64,000 bases of DNA from Gambelia wislizenii. Its lineage: Eukaryota > Chordata > Lepidosauria > Squamata > Crotaphytidae. The notes below the pieces were generated by a model, which worked only from the letters and a program-made list of their open reading frames with translations, had not been told where the DNA came from and searched no databases. Shown here in pieces: positions 11,519 through 23,805 of the stretch. Where the stretch lies: NCBI GenBank assembly GCA_030847615.1, contig JAUMIR010000005.1:243450645-243514644 (forward strand). Direction: 5' to 3'. The translations under genes were made by a program, and so were the position numbers. The first letter of the stretch is position 1. Every line of letters starts with the position of its first letter.

Positions 11519-12172
11519 ATAATATTTTTTCATAGAAGTATTATTTTCTGTACAGAAAAAGCTGTTTTAGGTGTAAAACAATCATGTGCACATTTTGTGA
11601 AGAATAAGTCCTGAACTGCAAAGATTCCTGTCAGTCCAGGATTCTTTTCATCAGGACTTATTAACACTTGAAAAACACATGTTATTCAACCATTTTGTGA
11701 ATATTCTCAAATATTCTTTCCATCCTTAGGAGACATGAAGTGAACCCCCTAATTCAGGTTGCAGAACCTGATGCCTGTTCACTGAATGGAGCCCACTTGT
11801 CACATATTATGGTTTAACAGGTACTTGGCAGTGTCCCATTGCTGCAATTCAAAATGGGCTACTGTACATCATATTTGACTTGCTAGGCCACAAACTATAT
11901 GGGCCCTTATTTTATAATGAATAAAGCATCCTTGACATATGCAGTGAACTGTAATGGCTGTTAAGGGAGGAAAGTGTCCCATCAAGCTTCTAGCGGCACT
12001 GTGCCTACCCCATGCCAACTTTAATCCCCTCCCAGGAGCTTCCTTGTTTCTGCTCTGCAACAGCGTGCACTCTGTGGATATTTGCAAAGCCAATTAAACT
12101 ACTAAGGGCTAGAGAGAATTAAGAGAGAAAAAAACCAAATAAAACAAGAGAAACATTGCGTTTTGTTCACAG

Positions 12173-12470
12173 TGATGATCCCTGCGGTTCAACCAGCAAG
12201 AAACCCGGGTGTGACACGGAGGATCCGAAGGAGGCCGGCAGACACAGTGGCCAGGAAGGCAGGTCCGACACCTTGAAGTTAAAAGCCCAGCATGCGGAGC
12301 TGCAGGAAGAGCAGGTGGAGCAGGCAGCGGGGTGCTCCCTTTTGGTGCAGAAGGCCAGCCTCCACCACACGGGTTCCCCCGTGAGAGGGCAGCGCAGCAA
12401 AGGGGCAGCCACCTGTTCCCATGCCGCTGCCTCTGATTATGAGCTCTCCCTTGACTTAAAGAATAAACAG
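12173..12470 (+). CDS. IQSEC3: IQSEC3 internal exon (linker before the IQ motif)
   Basis: This 298-nt exon encodes 99 residues, starting after a split codon (one nt completes it) and ending at a codon boundary. The acceptor is ttgttcacAG at 12171-12172; the donor is cag|gtacac, weaker than the other donors here because it lacks the +5 G. The translation runs from DDPCGSTSKK to SDYELSLDLKNKQ. That last stretch matches, as I remember it, the vertebrate IQSEC3 sequence just before the IQ motif. The first 80 residues are low-complexity, rich in Glu, Gln and Ser, and only loosely like mammals, as expected for a disordered linker between the N-terminal coiled coil and the IQ motif. IQSEC3 is an Arf GEF of the inhibitory postsynapse (gephyrin partner). 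The upstream exon must end in phase 2 and lies outside the window. Exon identity rests on the C-terminal motif and on in-frame joining to the next exon. Confidence 0.93.
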
Positions 12471-12621
12471 GTACACCAGCTTCACCTCATGCCATGGGAG
12501 AGGGGGCTGGGGTGGGTTGGGGCCATTTCTCAATCAACTCACTAGCTTAGTTTCCATGTGCATCGCTGCCCTGCTGACCACTGTCATGGACAGGGATGGG
12601 GAGTGGGCAAACGTATGTGGG

Positions 12622-13035
12622 GAGGGAACATAGTTCAGTGGTAGAACATTGTCCAGAGCCAGCTCTTGACATTTTGCTGCCTGAGGTGGAGCCACAAATG
12701 GGACAGTGCAGGACAATTAAAGCCAGCCATGTTCTCTGGGCACCTGAGGCAGAAGATCTGCCTAGTTCTTCTCTCCCCTCCTGCCATTAAAAATGCATAA
12801 ATATAAAACCACCAAGAATTAATTGCCCTTTGATACCCCCCCCCAAATTCTGCTGCCTAAGGTGACCGCTTCGTTGCCTAATGATAGGGTTGGCCCTTGC
12901 ACCTGTTTTGCATATAAAAGATCCCAGATTCAGTTCTTGGCATTTCCAGCTGAAAGCATTAAATTGCAGGCAATGGGAAAGACTTCAGCTCAAAAGCCTG
13001 AAAAGCTGCTGCTTCTGAGAGCAGAGAAGACTTGA
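12622..13035 (+). mobile_element. tRNA-Ala-like-headed SINE split by a hAT-like element
   Basis: The head, CATAGTTCAGTGGTAGAACA, lies at 12629-12648. The B-box-like part and body, TTTGCATATAAAAGATCCCA, resume at 12907. In the intact copy at 44213 these are contiguous. The interruption is 12653-12899. Confidence 0.7.
12653..12899. mobile_element. Small hAT-like non-autonomous transposon
   Basis: The ends are inverted: CAGAGCCAGCTCT at the left and the complement of CAAGGGCCAACCCT at the right, both close to a CAGGGCCGGCCCT-type terminus. Further inside, TTGCTGCCTGAGGTG pairs with the complement of TGCTGCCTAAGGTG. The 8-bp target duplication is eroded and cannot be confirmed. Confidence 0.6.
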
Positions 13036-14595
13036 TAAGGGAATAGTCTGAACCAAACCTTGAAAAAAGTTCCCCTTTTGGACTACAATTCCCAGAACCC
13101 CTTAGCTGCGCTGGCTGGGGATTTGTAGGTGTTGTAATCCAAAAATAAATTTCCCCAAACTGTCAGCTCCTTACATTAAATAAATAAATCAGGGTGGACA
13201 AATTTCACCTTGTGAGCTGCATGTGGCCCTTGGAACCCACTTTTCTGGCTCCTGAGTCCTTTCCCCCAGCCGCCTTAAAACTAATAATAATTTCAGCATG
13301 GTTTTGCCCCCAAATGATACAGAAAGCCCCTCAAAGGTGCTTTAACATGTAAAAAGAACCCCATAGTATCCCTATATACCTTCTTTTTCCTCTGCAGATC
13401 CTCTCAAAATGGTGGCAGGAAGTAATGCAGGTGGGGCTGAGGGGAAATTGGGACCTGGCTTCCACTCAGCTGCAAACTCCTGAAATAAATAAATAAATCC
13501 TATGCGGTGAGTCTGATTCAGGAGTTCAGCTTCAGAATATAGCCAGGGGTTGAGAAATTTGCCATGGGTCACTGTGATCCATGTTAAAATGCTAACATAC
13601 AGGCTAGCTGTCACTGCCTGTTATTTTGGGCTCTGAATACCCAGGGATAAAGGCAGCATTCATCCCATAAACTGGTACAGAGCAATGCTACCTCAGATTC
13701 TCTTACTTGTATGAATAACAAATTGAATATCAAGGCTTTGTTTCCCTTACTTTGCTCCCCTCAGTAGGAATAAGAGGAGACTGCTATGTTTTGTCATCAT
13801 TCTCCTTCCCCATTTTTTCTATACCAGTAGTACTCCCCACATTGTCTTTGATTGGAGCAGAAAGATACTGTGTGCAATTTTTTTGAACACAACAGTATGT
13901 GCATGGATCTAGTAGTAATAGATACCTGGAAGTTCATTGTCAGTTCATTAATAGATGTCCAGAGCTCTGTGGGAGTAGAAGAGCTTGTACATTTACAGGC
14001 TTGCAAAATTGAGAGTCATAAAAACTTTTCAAAAAAAGTATGTTGGTTTTATAGGAATTTGGTATTCTAAATCCAAAAATGACCTCAGATTTGCTCCATC
14101 ACATATAGTTTCTCCCACCACAACATGCTTTGATGTTTTCATGTTGTATGTAAAATGTGAATGAATGAAATTAGTATTGAAATCAGTAATGAAAGTTGCA
14201 AAAGAAATGTGTGATACAGCATTTTTATTGTGTTTTTTGAACTGAGCACCCAAAAATACATTAAAAGCCACTGCAATAAAAGTGTTTTTATCACAGGCCT
14301 GTAGTGCCCCAGTTTCTCATTGACACAATCCTTGTCTTTCTTTTTATAGACTCTCCCTAAAACCACATCGTTTTTGGCCTAGCGAGTCACTTCACCTTGT
14401 ATTTTGTAATGTGTTTTTATCTCTTTGTTGTTACACACACAGATAAATGTTCTCAGCTTCCTGTGACACATTGCAGTTTCTCAATACACAATCCAAGTTA
14501 CTTCACCTCCTGAGTTTCATACAGAAAATCAATAAGGATGCATGAAAGGGTCTCACAACACCCTGTGGGCATTGTAACAGGCAAATGTCTGAAGA

Positions 14596-14690
14596 TAATA
14601 GAATAATAGAACTGCAGAGCTGATTGGGAATTCCAAGGGTCATCAAGTCCAACCCCCTTGCTGAGGCATACCCCAGAGAAATGGTCTCTC
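14596..14690 (-). mobile_element. CR1 3' end fragment
   Basis: The plus strand reads ATAGAATAATAGAACTGCAG, then GGGTCATCAAGTCCAACCCC, the complement of a CR1 3' terminus. Confidence 0.65.
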
Positions 14691-14924
14691 CATTTTGCAC
14701 CTGAGACTCATGCCTGATTTTCCTACAATTAAAAAAGAGCCAAACATCTTTGGCAGTTTGGCTGACTTTTCAGTGATATTTTTGATGGTGTCCAAACATA
14801 AGGTTCCGTCAGATTGGGAGGTAGTTGGCAGCAGCCATGGCGATTGCTGGTGCTCTCTGCTCCCAAATCCTGAGGCTGTTGTGTGAGTGTGTACCGGGCA
14901 GCCTTGGACTTCAGGGTGGTGGAA

Positions 14925-14997
14925 GCAAACCCACGAATAATCAAATCCACAGATGTCAAATGGACGAATGTGGGCCCCCCAACTGTATACTACCCAG
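14925..14997. mobile_element. Pogo/Tigger-like transposon end
   Basis: CACGAATAATCAAATCCACA, then CGAATGTGGGCCCCCCAACT and GTATA, closely resembles the right end of the element at 6231-7023 (CGAATAACC...CGAATGTGGAGGGGCAACTGTA). I did not find a matching left end. Confidence 0.55.
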
Positions 14998-14999
14998 TT

Positions 15000-15297
15000 T
15001 AATCCGGTAACAGTGGCCCAAAGCAGATCAGGCCCCACGTGTCCTTGGGAGCCTGTCCCAGCAGGCTGGCCCTTGCTGCTGCTGCCAGTTGCCCTTACCC
15101 TTCTGGGTCTGGGCAGCAGTCCCACAGCATGTGACCGAGGCTGGTCACATGCAGGGGGCTTGTCACATGGTGTGGCCTGTTTCCTCTGGACCTGGCAGAG
15201 CACAGAAAATGGCAGTGATGGCTGCCATTTCCTCCAGGTAACGGGGGCAGAATGGGCCACCTCTGCAGCCAGGATATCCTGGCTGGTGTAAATAAGC
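15000..15297. mobile_element. GC-rich DNA-transposon remnant
   Basis: Shares the block CACAGCATGTGACCGAGGCT and its inverted neighbour GGTCACATGCAGGGGGCTTG with the better preserved element at 40652-41178. It ends in GTGTAAATAAGCCC. Confidence 0.5.
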
Positions 15298-16521
15298 CCT
15301 AAGAAGCCAGTGTAGGGTTCTGGTGATTCATCTTTACTATGGCTAGTAGTTACTAATAGTTACTTATAATTAATCCCCCCCCCCAGTAATTAAGAAATAA
15401 TTCCATTACATTACAATTGTAATTTAGACAGGATTAGTTGTACTGTACTTCTTTTGCTATACAACTGTAACCAAAGGTGGGAATCATGTGCCTCACCAAA
15501 TGTTGGACTGCAAGTCCCAGCAACACTAGTCAGCATAGTCAATGGTAAAGAAAGCTGAGGTCCTGTCCAAATGGTGAAAATAATCCAAATGGGAATCACA
15601 TGGAAGATGATCTGTCTAAATGGACATTCATATCAATATGTCTCATTCAGAAGGGGGGATAGCCAAATCTACTGTAAAGCTCCAAAGGGAAGACTTTGGA
15701 GCTTTTCTCTCTGAGTTTTTAAAAAGCTCCATAGGGCATGTGAATGTGCAATTGTTAGGATAGTCACATTCACGTTGCTGTGAAGAGGCAGCTGATTGAC
15801 TGGATGAGCATGGGGGGTGGGGCTAGCAAACAGGAAAAGCACCTGCTGCTGCCATGTTGGATTTTGGGCTATGCAAGAGGTCAGTAAGGCAATAAAACAG
15901 CAAGCTTTTACTTTACTATCTTCTTTTCTTTCTTTTGTAATTACAAAATATTGCATGTGTGCACCAGAGTAAACTATGTTTTTTTAAAAAAAATTCCATC
16001 AGCAGCAGATTTAAAAATGTGAGTAATTCACTTACGGCCACCATCTTGGCTAGGGGTATGCAAAGTTTAGGGGGGCTCTATTGACCATTAAGACAGGTTT
16101 CAGTGCTGTGAACTGCTGTTTCTTTGGAGGAGATAGTATTTTCCCCCTCCATATAGATGGGGCCTGAGAGTTGCAGGCCAACATATAGAGTACTGCATGA
16201 TTCCCACCCATGTTCCGGTTACTTTTACAGTATAATTTTACAGATGGGGCCTCATTAAATGGTAGAGAAGGAATATCACAAAATGCAAGTGCTGTTGTTC
16301 CACACTTTGTTGTGGGCATTGGGGCAGTGATGAGATGGAGAGTATGTTTTGTATGACATGCCAGTCGCTTCTAGAATCCTGAAACTTGTTTCTCTTTAAA
16401 CTAACTAAAAATACCCATTTTACTACTTTTAAGAAACAGGAAAGTAAAGAACTACTTTTAAAAATGCGTAATTATAATGATAAATAATGTCCTTACTTTG
16501 TTTTTTTGCCTTGGAACAATT

Positions 16522-16761
16522 GTTCTTGTTGTTGTGGGCCTTCAAGTTGTTTCTGATTTATGACAACCCTGAAGGAAACGTATCAGCAGGTTTTATTGGC
16601 AAAGATTTGTTCAGAGAAGGTTTGCCTTTACCTTCCTCTAAGGCTGAGAGAACGTGACTTGCTCAAGGCCTCCAAGTGGGTTTCCATGGCCAAGTGGGAA
16701 TTCGAACTCTGATCTCCAGATACATAGTCCACTGCTTAAACCACTACACCACTTGGGCTCA
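16522..16761 (-). mobile_element. tRNA-derived SINE with BovB-like tail
   Basis: Complement layout: TTGTTGTTGTGGGCCTTCAA, then TTTATGACAACCC, AGGCTGAGAGAACGTGACTT, and the head complement AAACCACTACACCACTTGGG. Confidence 0.85.
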
Positions 16762-16788
16762 CTTGTAACTATAGCGGTAACTAATTAG

Positions 16789-16915
16789 ATTTTCCTTGGG
16801 TTTTTTTCTGGGCTGTGAGGCCGTGTTCTGGAATAGTTTCTTTCTATTCACAGCCTGGAAAAAAACCCAAGGAAAATCCCAAGGATGCCAGCCGTGAAAG
16901 CCTTTGACTTCACAA
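16789..16915 (+). mobile_element. Foldback element, copy 3 (127 bp), with 13-bp target duplication
   Basis: The arms GGGCTGTGAGGCCGTGTTCT and the complement (CACAGCCTGGAAAAAAACCC) are collapsed to a minimal hairpin. The 3' extension reads GGATGCCAGCCGTGAAAGCC then TTTGACTTCAC. Direct repeats GGTAACTAATTAG flank it at 16776-16788 and 16916-16928. Confidence 0.87.
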
Positions 16916-17746
16916 GGTAACTAATTAGTTTGAAAAGCCACTTTCAAAATGCTTAAACTGTAATTTACAAACCTGTTTTGTTTTCATTAATCACAGCCAA
17001 GATTTCCTTAACTAAGGGTTAAACTACAAGCTATGTTAAAAGGGTAACATGGAGCTAAAGGTTATTCTCCTTTTACTTTCAATTAAGTATATAGGAGCCC
17101 AATTCCTATACGAATCCCCCCTCCTCTTTAAATATAAACTGGGGAGAGGAATTTAAAAAAAAAAAGAAAACTCCATTGAGAATTTTTGCTCCCTGAGAAG
17201 AATGAAAGAGTTCTGTAGCTGATATGTATGATGGAATGAGCCTACAATAAAAAGAAATGACATCCAATCTTTTCTTTCCTCGTTGCATTCCTACCTAACC
17301 CAAAAATTAAATATCTGAAAAAGTTCAAATGATTCCTCCAGCCCAAGAAAGATACAATAAGAATACATAGCGTAATTGGAAATATATTGCATGGAGATTA
17401 CATTTTAAGAAATGAGATGGGTGAAATGAAACAAACCCACAATAAGACTTAGAGTACAATACAGCGGCTATGTAATGAATCCAGATGAAGGAAATTAAAT
17501 CTCCAGTAAACAAGACAGCATGAAATCTACCGCAGTTCTATAACTCTGTTTCAGTGGGCAGTAAAATGCTGAAAATGAAGATTAACAGCACAGTATTATC
17601 TATATTTACTTGAAATATAGTCCCACTAAATTCATTGGGTCTTATTCCCAGGTAAGAATGAGTGGAACTGCAGCCTATATCAGCAAAAAATAATCCAGCA
17701 GTATTTCAGGATGGTACTGAAGAAGTGGTATCCCATGGCTCTGCAG

Positions 17747-17876
17747 AAGTTGTGTTGTTTTTGTTGTGTGCCTTCAAGTGTGACTTGCCCAGTTTGTTTC
17801 CAGGGCTGAACAAGGATTCAAACCCAGGCCTCCAGAGTCATAGTCCAACGCTCAAACCACTACACCATGCTGGGTT
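17747..17876 (-). mobile_element. Internally deleted BovB-tailed SINE
   Basis: TTTGTTGTGTGCCTTCAAGT is followed directly by GTGACTTGCCCA and the head complement CCAACGCTCAAACCACTACA. About 100 bp of the body is missing. Confidence 0.75.
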
Positions 17877-19863
17877 CATGCCTCTGCAGAAGTAGATTAC
17901 TTGAAATCATCACAAAATTTGGAAAGATTCTTGATTGAATTGTTAAATAACTCAACACCTACATAAATCCTGCTGGGTCCACTCTAGCTGGAACTAGAAA
18001 TTCAATTTAGGCCTTGGTTATTTAAAAGATAATTATGGTGTTTTTTCTTCCAGGAAGAGGAGGGGAGAGGAGCTTGAGAGATTTTCTGCTAAAGCTGCTA
18101 AAACAACATGACTGACCTATAGTTCTATGTACCCTGACTATGTCCAAGTGAGGGACAATGTACCATTCGCTCCACGGTTTATCTTTGCAAAATTTACATT
18201 TTGTTACTGATTGATTGGTTGATTGGAAAGCTATATTGTAAAATTCAGGAAGCATGAAAACTGAAGAATAACCGCATTCTGAAGCATATACTAATCTGGG
18301 AAGTGTCAATCAAATTGGCTGTCTTAAAAATGTGGGCCTAATGTAATCCTCAAATATTACTAACTTGTTAACTGCTACAGAAGCTGATAGAAGGCTGATA
18401 GAAGGACAGAGGCTGATAGAAGAAGACAGAGGGTCAGTACAGAAAAGAGTCTTGGTTTAAAGCAGGGATCATTATGAGCAAAAGGGGGAGAAAGCCCACA
18501 GCTGTTCAAAGGTCAAGTCTAAATTTGCCAGCATTTTGAGCTAGCAGTATTCCATTGCTGTAAAAATGAAATGAGGAGGAGGAGGAGAGTAAATTCATGG
18601 CCATTTGGAGAACTTTACTACTTCTGACTTTGGTACTGTGACTTTCCTTAAAGCATGAGGGGGGAAAACCATTAAATAGTTGTTCCAGCTGAGTACACAC
18701 AGAGCCTTTTTGCAGGAAGGTACCAGGTGAAAGAATCTAAGAGGCAGACTAGAATTCTCCCATTCCAAGCCAAAATAACAGTGGTATTTTTTCCTAGTAC
18801 ACATGGCTAGTTTCTAGTATGCACGGAGCTTTGTGTAGACAAGAGGACATTCAGTTTGTGCACACCTCTGACTAAAGTGGTTCAGTTCAGGGACAAATTT
18901 CTCACATGGGACCTCTTGGCAGCTGGTGTTTATGTTACACTTGCCAGGGAGAATGGCATCCCTCTGAGAAGTTTCTTAGCTGGTTGTGATATTTTCTTAC
19001 CATAGCATGAGATGTGGCCAATATGTAGTGAATTCCTGTCCCAGTTGGCAAACTCAGTTGACAAAGGTAATCATTCTCCAGAATATACTTTATGTTCCAG
19101 TAGGAAAGAATATTGGAAATCTGTGTGAGCAAGCAGGTCACTCACCCCATTTCATCTAGTCTCAGTGTCACAGCATCACAGCATCCTATTAAGTCTTGTG
19201 ATTTGTGTGCTGCTGTATATTTCAAGTTAGTCATTACATCTCACAGCTTCTCATGTGAGAAGCTGAATGATGCCATCCCCTCCACTCCCTGAAAGGTTAC
19301 TGCTTCATTGGAAGCTTTGGGTAATTATATAGCTGGTCGTTTCATAATTGGTGTTTTCATGGTTATGGTGAGAATTTGATCTTTAATTAACAACAGTGTG
19401 TGCTTTTATTCTGCTTTTTAACAAGAAGGTGTTGTTTTGCCCTGTTTGTCAGTCTTTGGGATGTACTGTAAATTCTTAGTTCACTTCACTGAGCATATGA
19501 GAAAATGCTTGCCCCTCCCATTCTCCTGGCCTTGAAATGGCAGGACTTTTTCTTGATGATGGTTGTGCTATTGGAGGGCTTTTGTGCATTTTCAAGCCTG
19601 GCATTTACACATTTCTGTAAAACATACAAAATGGTAAAGTGATAATTTTTGGTTTGTTTCATTAGTAGCAAAAAATAGTAGCATTTTATGGTTTGTGCTT
19701 TGTTTGTATGTATGACTCTGTGTGTGCATGTGCTCAGCTTGAAAAAGACACAAAGAGACTAATTTTGGACAGATGGGAGCTTAGTGCAATGGATCTTTTG
19801 CAAAAATTACAGAAACTACCACCACAAGGAAATCCTCACCTGATTTCAGTTCTCTGCCTCTTA

Positions 19864-19965
19864 AAATCATAGAGTTGGAAAAGACCACAAGGCCCATGTA
19901 GTCCAGCCCCCTGCCATACAGGAAATGTTGGACGCAAGATCTCTTGTAGGGCTTGAAGAATACTC
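19864..19965 (-). mobile_element. CR1 3' end fragment
   Basis: The plus strand reads AATCATAGAGTTGGAAAAGA, then CCACAAGGCCCATGTAGTCC, the complement of a CR1 terminus. Confidence 0.75.
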
Positions 19966-20648
19966 TGCTATTTCATTATGTGCAGGCACAGCCAGTCTTG
20001 CTTAGACTCTCCCCGGTGGTGAAATTTCTTCACTTTCCTAGTTAAACTACATTTCATGTCAAACACACTCTCTAAAAAGTCAGTTTATTACTAGCCCTTT
20101 TTCTTTAGCAAAAGGAGTCAAAATTACAATCAAGAAGTGGGATGGCAGGGAGGGAAAAGTTTAACCCTTTCTCCTATATCATTTTCCTATATCATTTCCC
20201 CACATTAAAAGAGTTTGTTGCAAAAAGTGCTATCTGCAGCAAAAAAAGGAGCACAGGAAGGACATTTCACCATATCTGCATTGTTTAATATCCCCAGTTC
20301 TCTGAATTTCTGCATCAAAGGTCAGAAGTTTGGATTTAGTGTACAGATTCTATCTGCTCCGTTGAGCAGACAGGTTACCCCCTGTTTACATGGGATCGGT
20401 ACCCACAGTTTCACTTACCTCTGGTCATGGGGAAAAGGTCTCTCTAGGCATCTGGAAGGCCATAGAGTCATGCTAGAAATAATCTCTCTAAGCATCCAGA
20501 AGTCCTCCAGCATGACTCTACTTCCACTGGTCAACTTCTACCATTGTGTCAGATTCCCAGAGAGACATCCTCTCTAGGCATTTTTAGGTCCTCCAGTGTG
20601 ATTCTATGATATTTTATGGTGATTTGTTATTATATGCAGTTTCAAGCA

Positions 20649-21003
20649 CAGCTGGCCCTCCATATCCATGGATTCTGCATCCACGGATTCAACTGTTCAC
20701 GGCTTGAAAATACATATTCCAAAAAGGAAGCCTTGATTTTGCCATTTTATAAGGGGCACCATTTTACTGTGCCCCTGAATATAATGGGACTTTTATTTAT
20801 TTATTTATTTATTTATTCCCCGCTCTTCATCCACAAGGCTATCAGAGCGGCTTACAAATTGTTTTAAGCAATAGCTATTTACACATCTACACTGCATTAA
20901 ACAGTTTCCAATGTGTGTTAGCTAATTTGAGCATCCATGGATTTTGGTATCCATGGGGAGTCCTAGAACCAAACCCCAGTGGATACCAACGGTCCACCTT
21001 ATC
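20649..21003. mobile_element. Tigger-like element hosting a SINE
   Basis: The left part is GCTGGCCCTCCATATCCATG then CTGCATCCACGGATTCAAC. The right part is TGAGCATCCATGGATTTTGG, then GTGGATACCAACGGTCCACC. These are inverted halves of a pogo/Tigger-like non-autonomous element; the centre is occupied by a SINE (20785-20935). Confidence 0.65.
20785..20935 (-). mobile_element. tRNA-derived SINE 3' half with (AAAT)n tail
   Basis: The complement of the tail, (TTTA)n, is followed by AGAGCGGCTTACAAATTGTT and CACATCTACACTGCAT, then CCAATGTGTGTTAGCTAATT. The same family occurs at 23490-23805 and 41265-41450. Confidence 0.75.
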
Positions 21004-21063
21004 TACGGTAAGTCTAGGAATGTATCCCCCACAGATACAGAGGTGGGGAAACCTGTATATATC

Positions 21064-21292
21064 ACCATATGACTCTGATCACACCTGATCTTGTCAGATT
21101 TTGGAAGCTAAGCAGTGTCAAGCCCAGTGAGTAGCTGAATGGAAGACTACAAGGCAATACCAGGGATTTCCAAGTATGGCTAGAAAAGAATCCTGAGTGA
21201 AACCCTAGAGAGCCACTGCCAGTCAGATTAAATAATACAGGGCTAGGTGGACCAATGATCTGACTAAATATAAGGCAGCTTCCTAAGTTCAG
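21064..21292 (+). mobile_element. SINE with 5S-rRNA head and tRNA-SINE body/tail
   Basis: The head, CACACCTGATCTTGTCAGAT then GGAAGCTAAGCAGTGTCAAG and GGCAATACCAGGG, follows 5S rRNA. From about 21175 it continues as GAGCCACTGCCAGTCAG, then GTGGACCAATGATCTGAC and AAGGCAGCTTCCTAAGTTC, which is the tail of the tRNA-Ala-like SINE family. Confidence 0.75.
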
Positions 21293-23155
21293 TAAGTTAC
21301 ATTATGCTGGAGGAAGGTTGGTAATCATTTTTCTTTGAAACAGAAATACTTGAAGTCTAGGCCACATAATTACTTTTTAAGACATTGGCGTCAGCACTGA
21401 CGTTAGACCTGTTGGAACATTCCGTTGTGATGTACAGACCATGTACCAACTTCAGCACATAGGACTACACTGTAGCTTAACAAGATATGATTCATTCTAT
21501 TATTCAAAGCCTTTTTTGGACATGAGAAACTGAAATGTAGACATGTGTTAAAATGTTCATAATCCAGTTTTCCAGTGCCACTGAAAAAAGTTAACAAGTC
21601 TGCATCAGCCCCCCCCTTTTTTTTTTAAATGACTGCCTGAAAATCATCCTAAAACTTTTGCTTCTACTATTTTCATCATATACTGGACAAACTGAGTATG
21701 CAGTGATGTATTATTCATGAGACTAGCGCCCTGTGTGTCTAAGTGGTGGGAATGCACAGAGAGAGGTCAGTCTTAATTGCTTATGGACATTTCCTTTAAA
21801 GAAAGATGCCATAATTATGCAAAGAAAGACTCTCAACTCAGGTAAGCAATTAACCCAACACTGAGCACAAACAAAACTCACCTCCCAATGGAATTGTGGG
21901 GAAAGGCACAGCTCTTTTCCTATCACTATTTTGATCCAGATTCAGCTTTCTTTACATTCAGCTAACTACATTCAGCAGGTTTTCCCAGATGGAGGAGGTA
22001 CATCAAAGGATACATCTGGCCAGTTCATTGGGTTGTAGAGAAGCATGGTGATGCATAGACATGCACATCCAGATGTGCACTTTCACTCAGATCAGCTGAA
22101 GTTTGCTTCCACACACACATCCCTTGCAATATGGGGGCCGGGGGGGGGATGAGTTTTTCTCTGCCTAGTAGCTGTTGATAGACATGAAGAAGAAAAGTAC
22201 AAAACTGGACTGAGGGAGTGAAAACCACATTCATTTCTCATTTGTTGTGCCCATATGTATCTAGACTATGGGATACTCTTTAAGACACACATACAGGATT
22301 TTGATGCCAGTCACTTTCCCAATATCATTATTTCTTTTATCTAAAAATATTTTTCAGTTATTAGATATACAGATATTAGTACACAAGCTAAATAACTGGA
22401 GTCATGGGTAGGTCTGGAAATGTAACCAGAGATTCGATGATTTCTTGAGGAAACAACTTCAGGATCATAGCCCTGGGGTGGGGGTGTGATACTCTAGACT
22501 GTAGCTCCTAGAAACACCCCTCCCCAGTTGTTCTGGAAGTTGTTAAAACAAAACAAAACATACTCCTCTTCCAAACTCTGCTCAGAGTATCATGCTGTAA
22601 GCTGCTTGTCCTTATGCATCTGTTGTAAATAATGCTATAATTATTAAGGGTGGAGAGTAGCTAATGCTCTTACATCAGTATGCTCAATTTGATGTCCATT
22701 TGGTAATCTGCTCATTAATACAAAGCTGATCTCCCTTGCATGGTTCTGTTTTTCCAGTTCTGTAACACATTATTGTAATTTGACAAATAGCACCTTCCAG
22801 GAAGGCTCTGAAGAAGAAAATCCCTTGTCAGGTGAAAGAAGAAACCTGGCCAAGTCTCAGTATCTCAGGTCTAAATCTCGGTTGGGATAATTAGTGTTTA
22901 TCCTTTCAGCGTCCTCCACCATTGTCACCTGTCCTCTGCACTACCACCATTCTCAACTATCCTTGCTGCCTTTACGCAATAAAGGCCTAAACAAACTGTG
23001 ACTAAAGATGTTGATACATCCAAGAGGCTGTCTTCTCCATTATGTCCCACTGCAGTCTTTCAGATGGCACCCTTTTTGTAACACCATCATTGCCCCAAGT
23101 TATAATACCACTTATGCACAGAGATGCATGAAAGATTGGTGCCTCAAAATCCTAG

Positions 23156-23378
23156 GAGATTTTCAGACAACACTGTTATAGTGTTACTATTCCACTTTAT
23201 TTGCTATGGCTGCCTCCTCTTGAATCCTGGGATTTGCAGTTTAGGGAGGGGCATTTACAACTCTCAGCCAGAGAGATCTTAGGCCTCACTAAACTAAAAA
23301 CCCCAGAATTCCACAGGAGGAAGCCAGAGCAGTTAAAGTGGAATAGTAACACTATAACAGTGTAGTCTGAAAATCTCC
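23156..23378. mobile_element. Palindromic MITE (hAT-like), full
   Basis: Ends GATTTTCAGACAACACTGTT and the complement (AACAGTGTAGTCTGAAAATC) continue into inverted arms (ATAGTGTTACTATTCCACTT). The centre carries the block AATCCTGGGATTTGCAGTTT and its partner. Closely related copies lie at 53872 and 55636. Confidence 0.8.
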
Positions 23379-23489
23379 CTAGTTTCAGAATCCAGGAATT
23401 CTCCAAAAGATGGACCTAAATGTCTTTTGGAAATACTGGAAGACATTGCTTCATTCGGTGTGGTATGACAGGGTTTAGATCTTTTGGTG

Positions 23490-23805
23490 GCTAGTTTATT
23501 TATTTTTTATTTAGATTTATTTATTTAGGTATTTATACCCTACACTTCAGCCACAAAGACTCTCAGAGTGGCTTATAAATTGTTAAGCAATAGCACTTAC
23601 ACATCTACACCACTTTTATAGCACACTAGGCACTCTCTAAGCGGTTTCCAATGTGTGTTAGCTAATTGCCCTCACAAGTTGGGTATTCATTTTACAATGA
23701 GGAATCTCTGAAAGGATGGAAGGGTGAGTAAATCTTGGAGCCCTTGAGACTGAACTCACAATGTTGTGGTGGCATTTAACCACTGCACCACCAGGGCTCC
23801 CTTTT
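23490..23805 (-). mobile_element. tRNA-derived SINE, near full length
   Basis: The complement of the (AAAT)n tail, TTTATTTATTTAGG, leads into GAGTGGCTTATAAATTGTTA and CGGTTTCCAATGTGTGTTAG. It ends with the complement of the tRNA-like head, TTTAACCACTGCACCACCAG. Confidence 0.78.

Larger units (their letters stand above)
1..12172 (+). other. Intron (or 5' flank) upstream of the first visible IQSEC3 exon
   Basis: No coding exon is recognised here. The recognisable contents are repeats, listed separately: a foldback element at the left edge, a BovB-tailed SINE, CR1 ends, a TA-flanked transposon with a minisatellite, a LINE C-terminal fragment, an interrupted SINE and a second foldback copy. The stretches 420-3430 and 9220-11310 are AT-rich with no feature I can name, apart from a short motif near 10335-10385 resembling a common squamate interspersed repeat. 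Because the first visible exon begins mid-codon, this region is intron for the full-length transcript. An alternative first exon for a shorter isoform cannot be excluded. Confidence 0.8.

Noticed and set aside
12167..12412. Minus-strand open frame over an IQSEC3 exon
   Set aside because: Antisense shadow of the coding exon.
14643..15260. 205-codon minus-strand open frame
   Set aside because: It overlaps a CR1 tail, a pogo-like end and a GC-rich transposon remnant; no recognisable domain and no splice context.
21076..21170. Possible 5S rRNA gene
   Set aside because: Diverged from 5S rRNA, truncated at the 3' end, and fused to a SINE body; the same holds at 29419.
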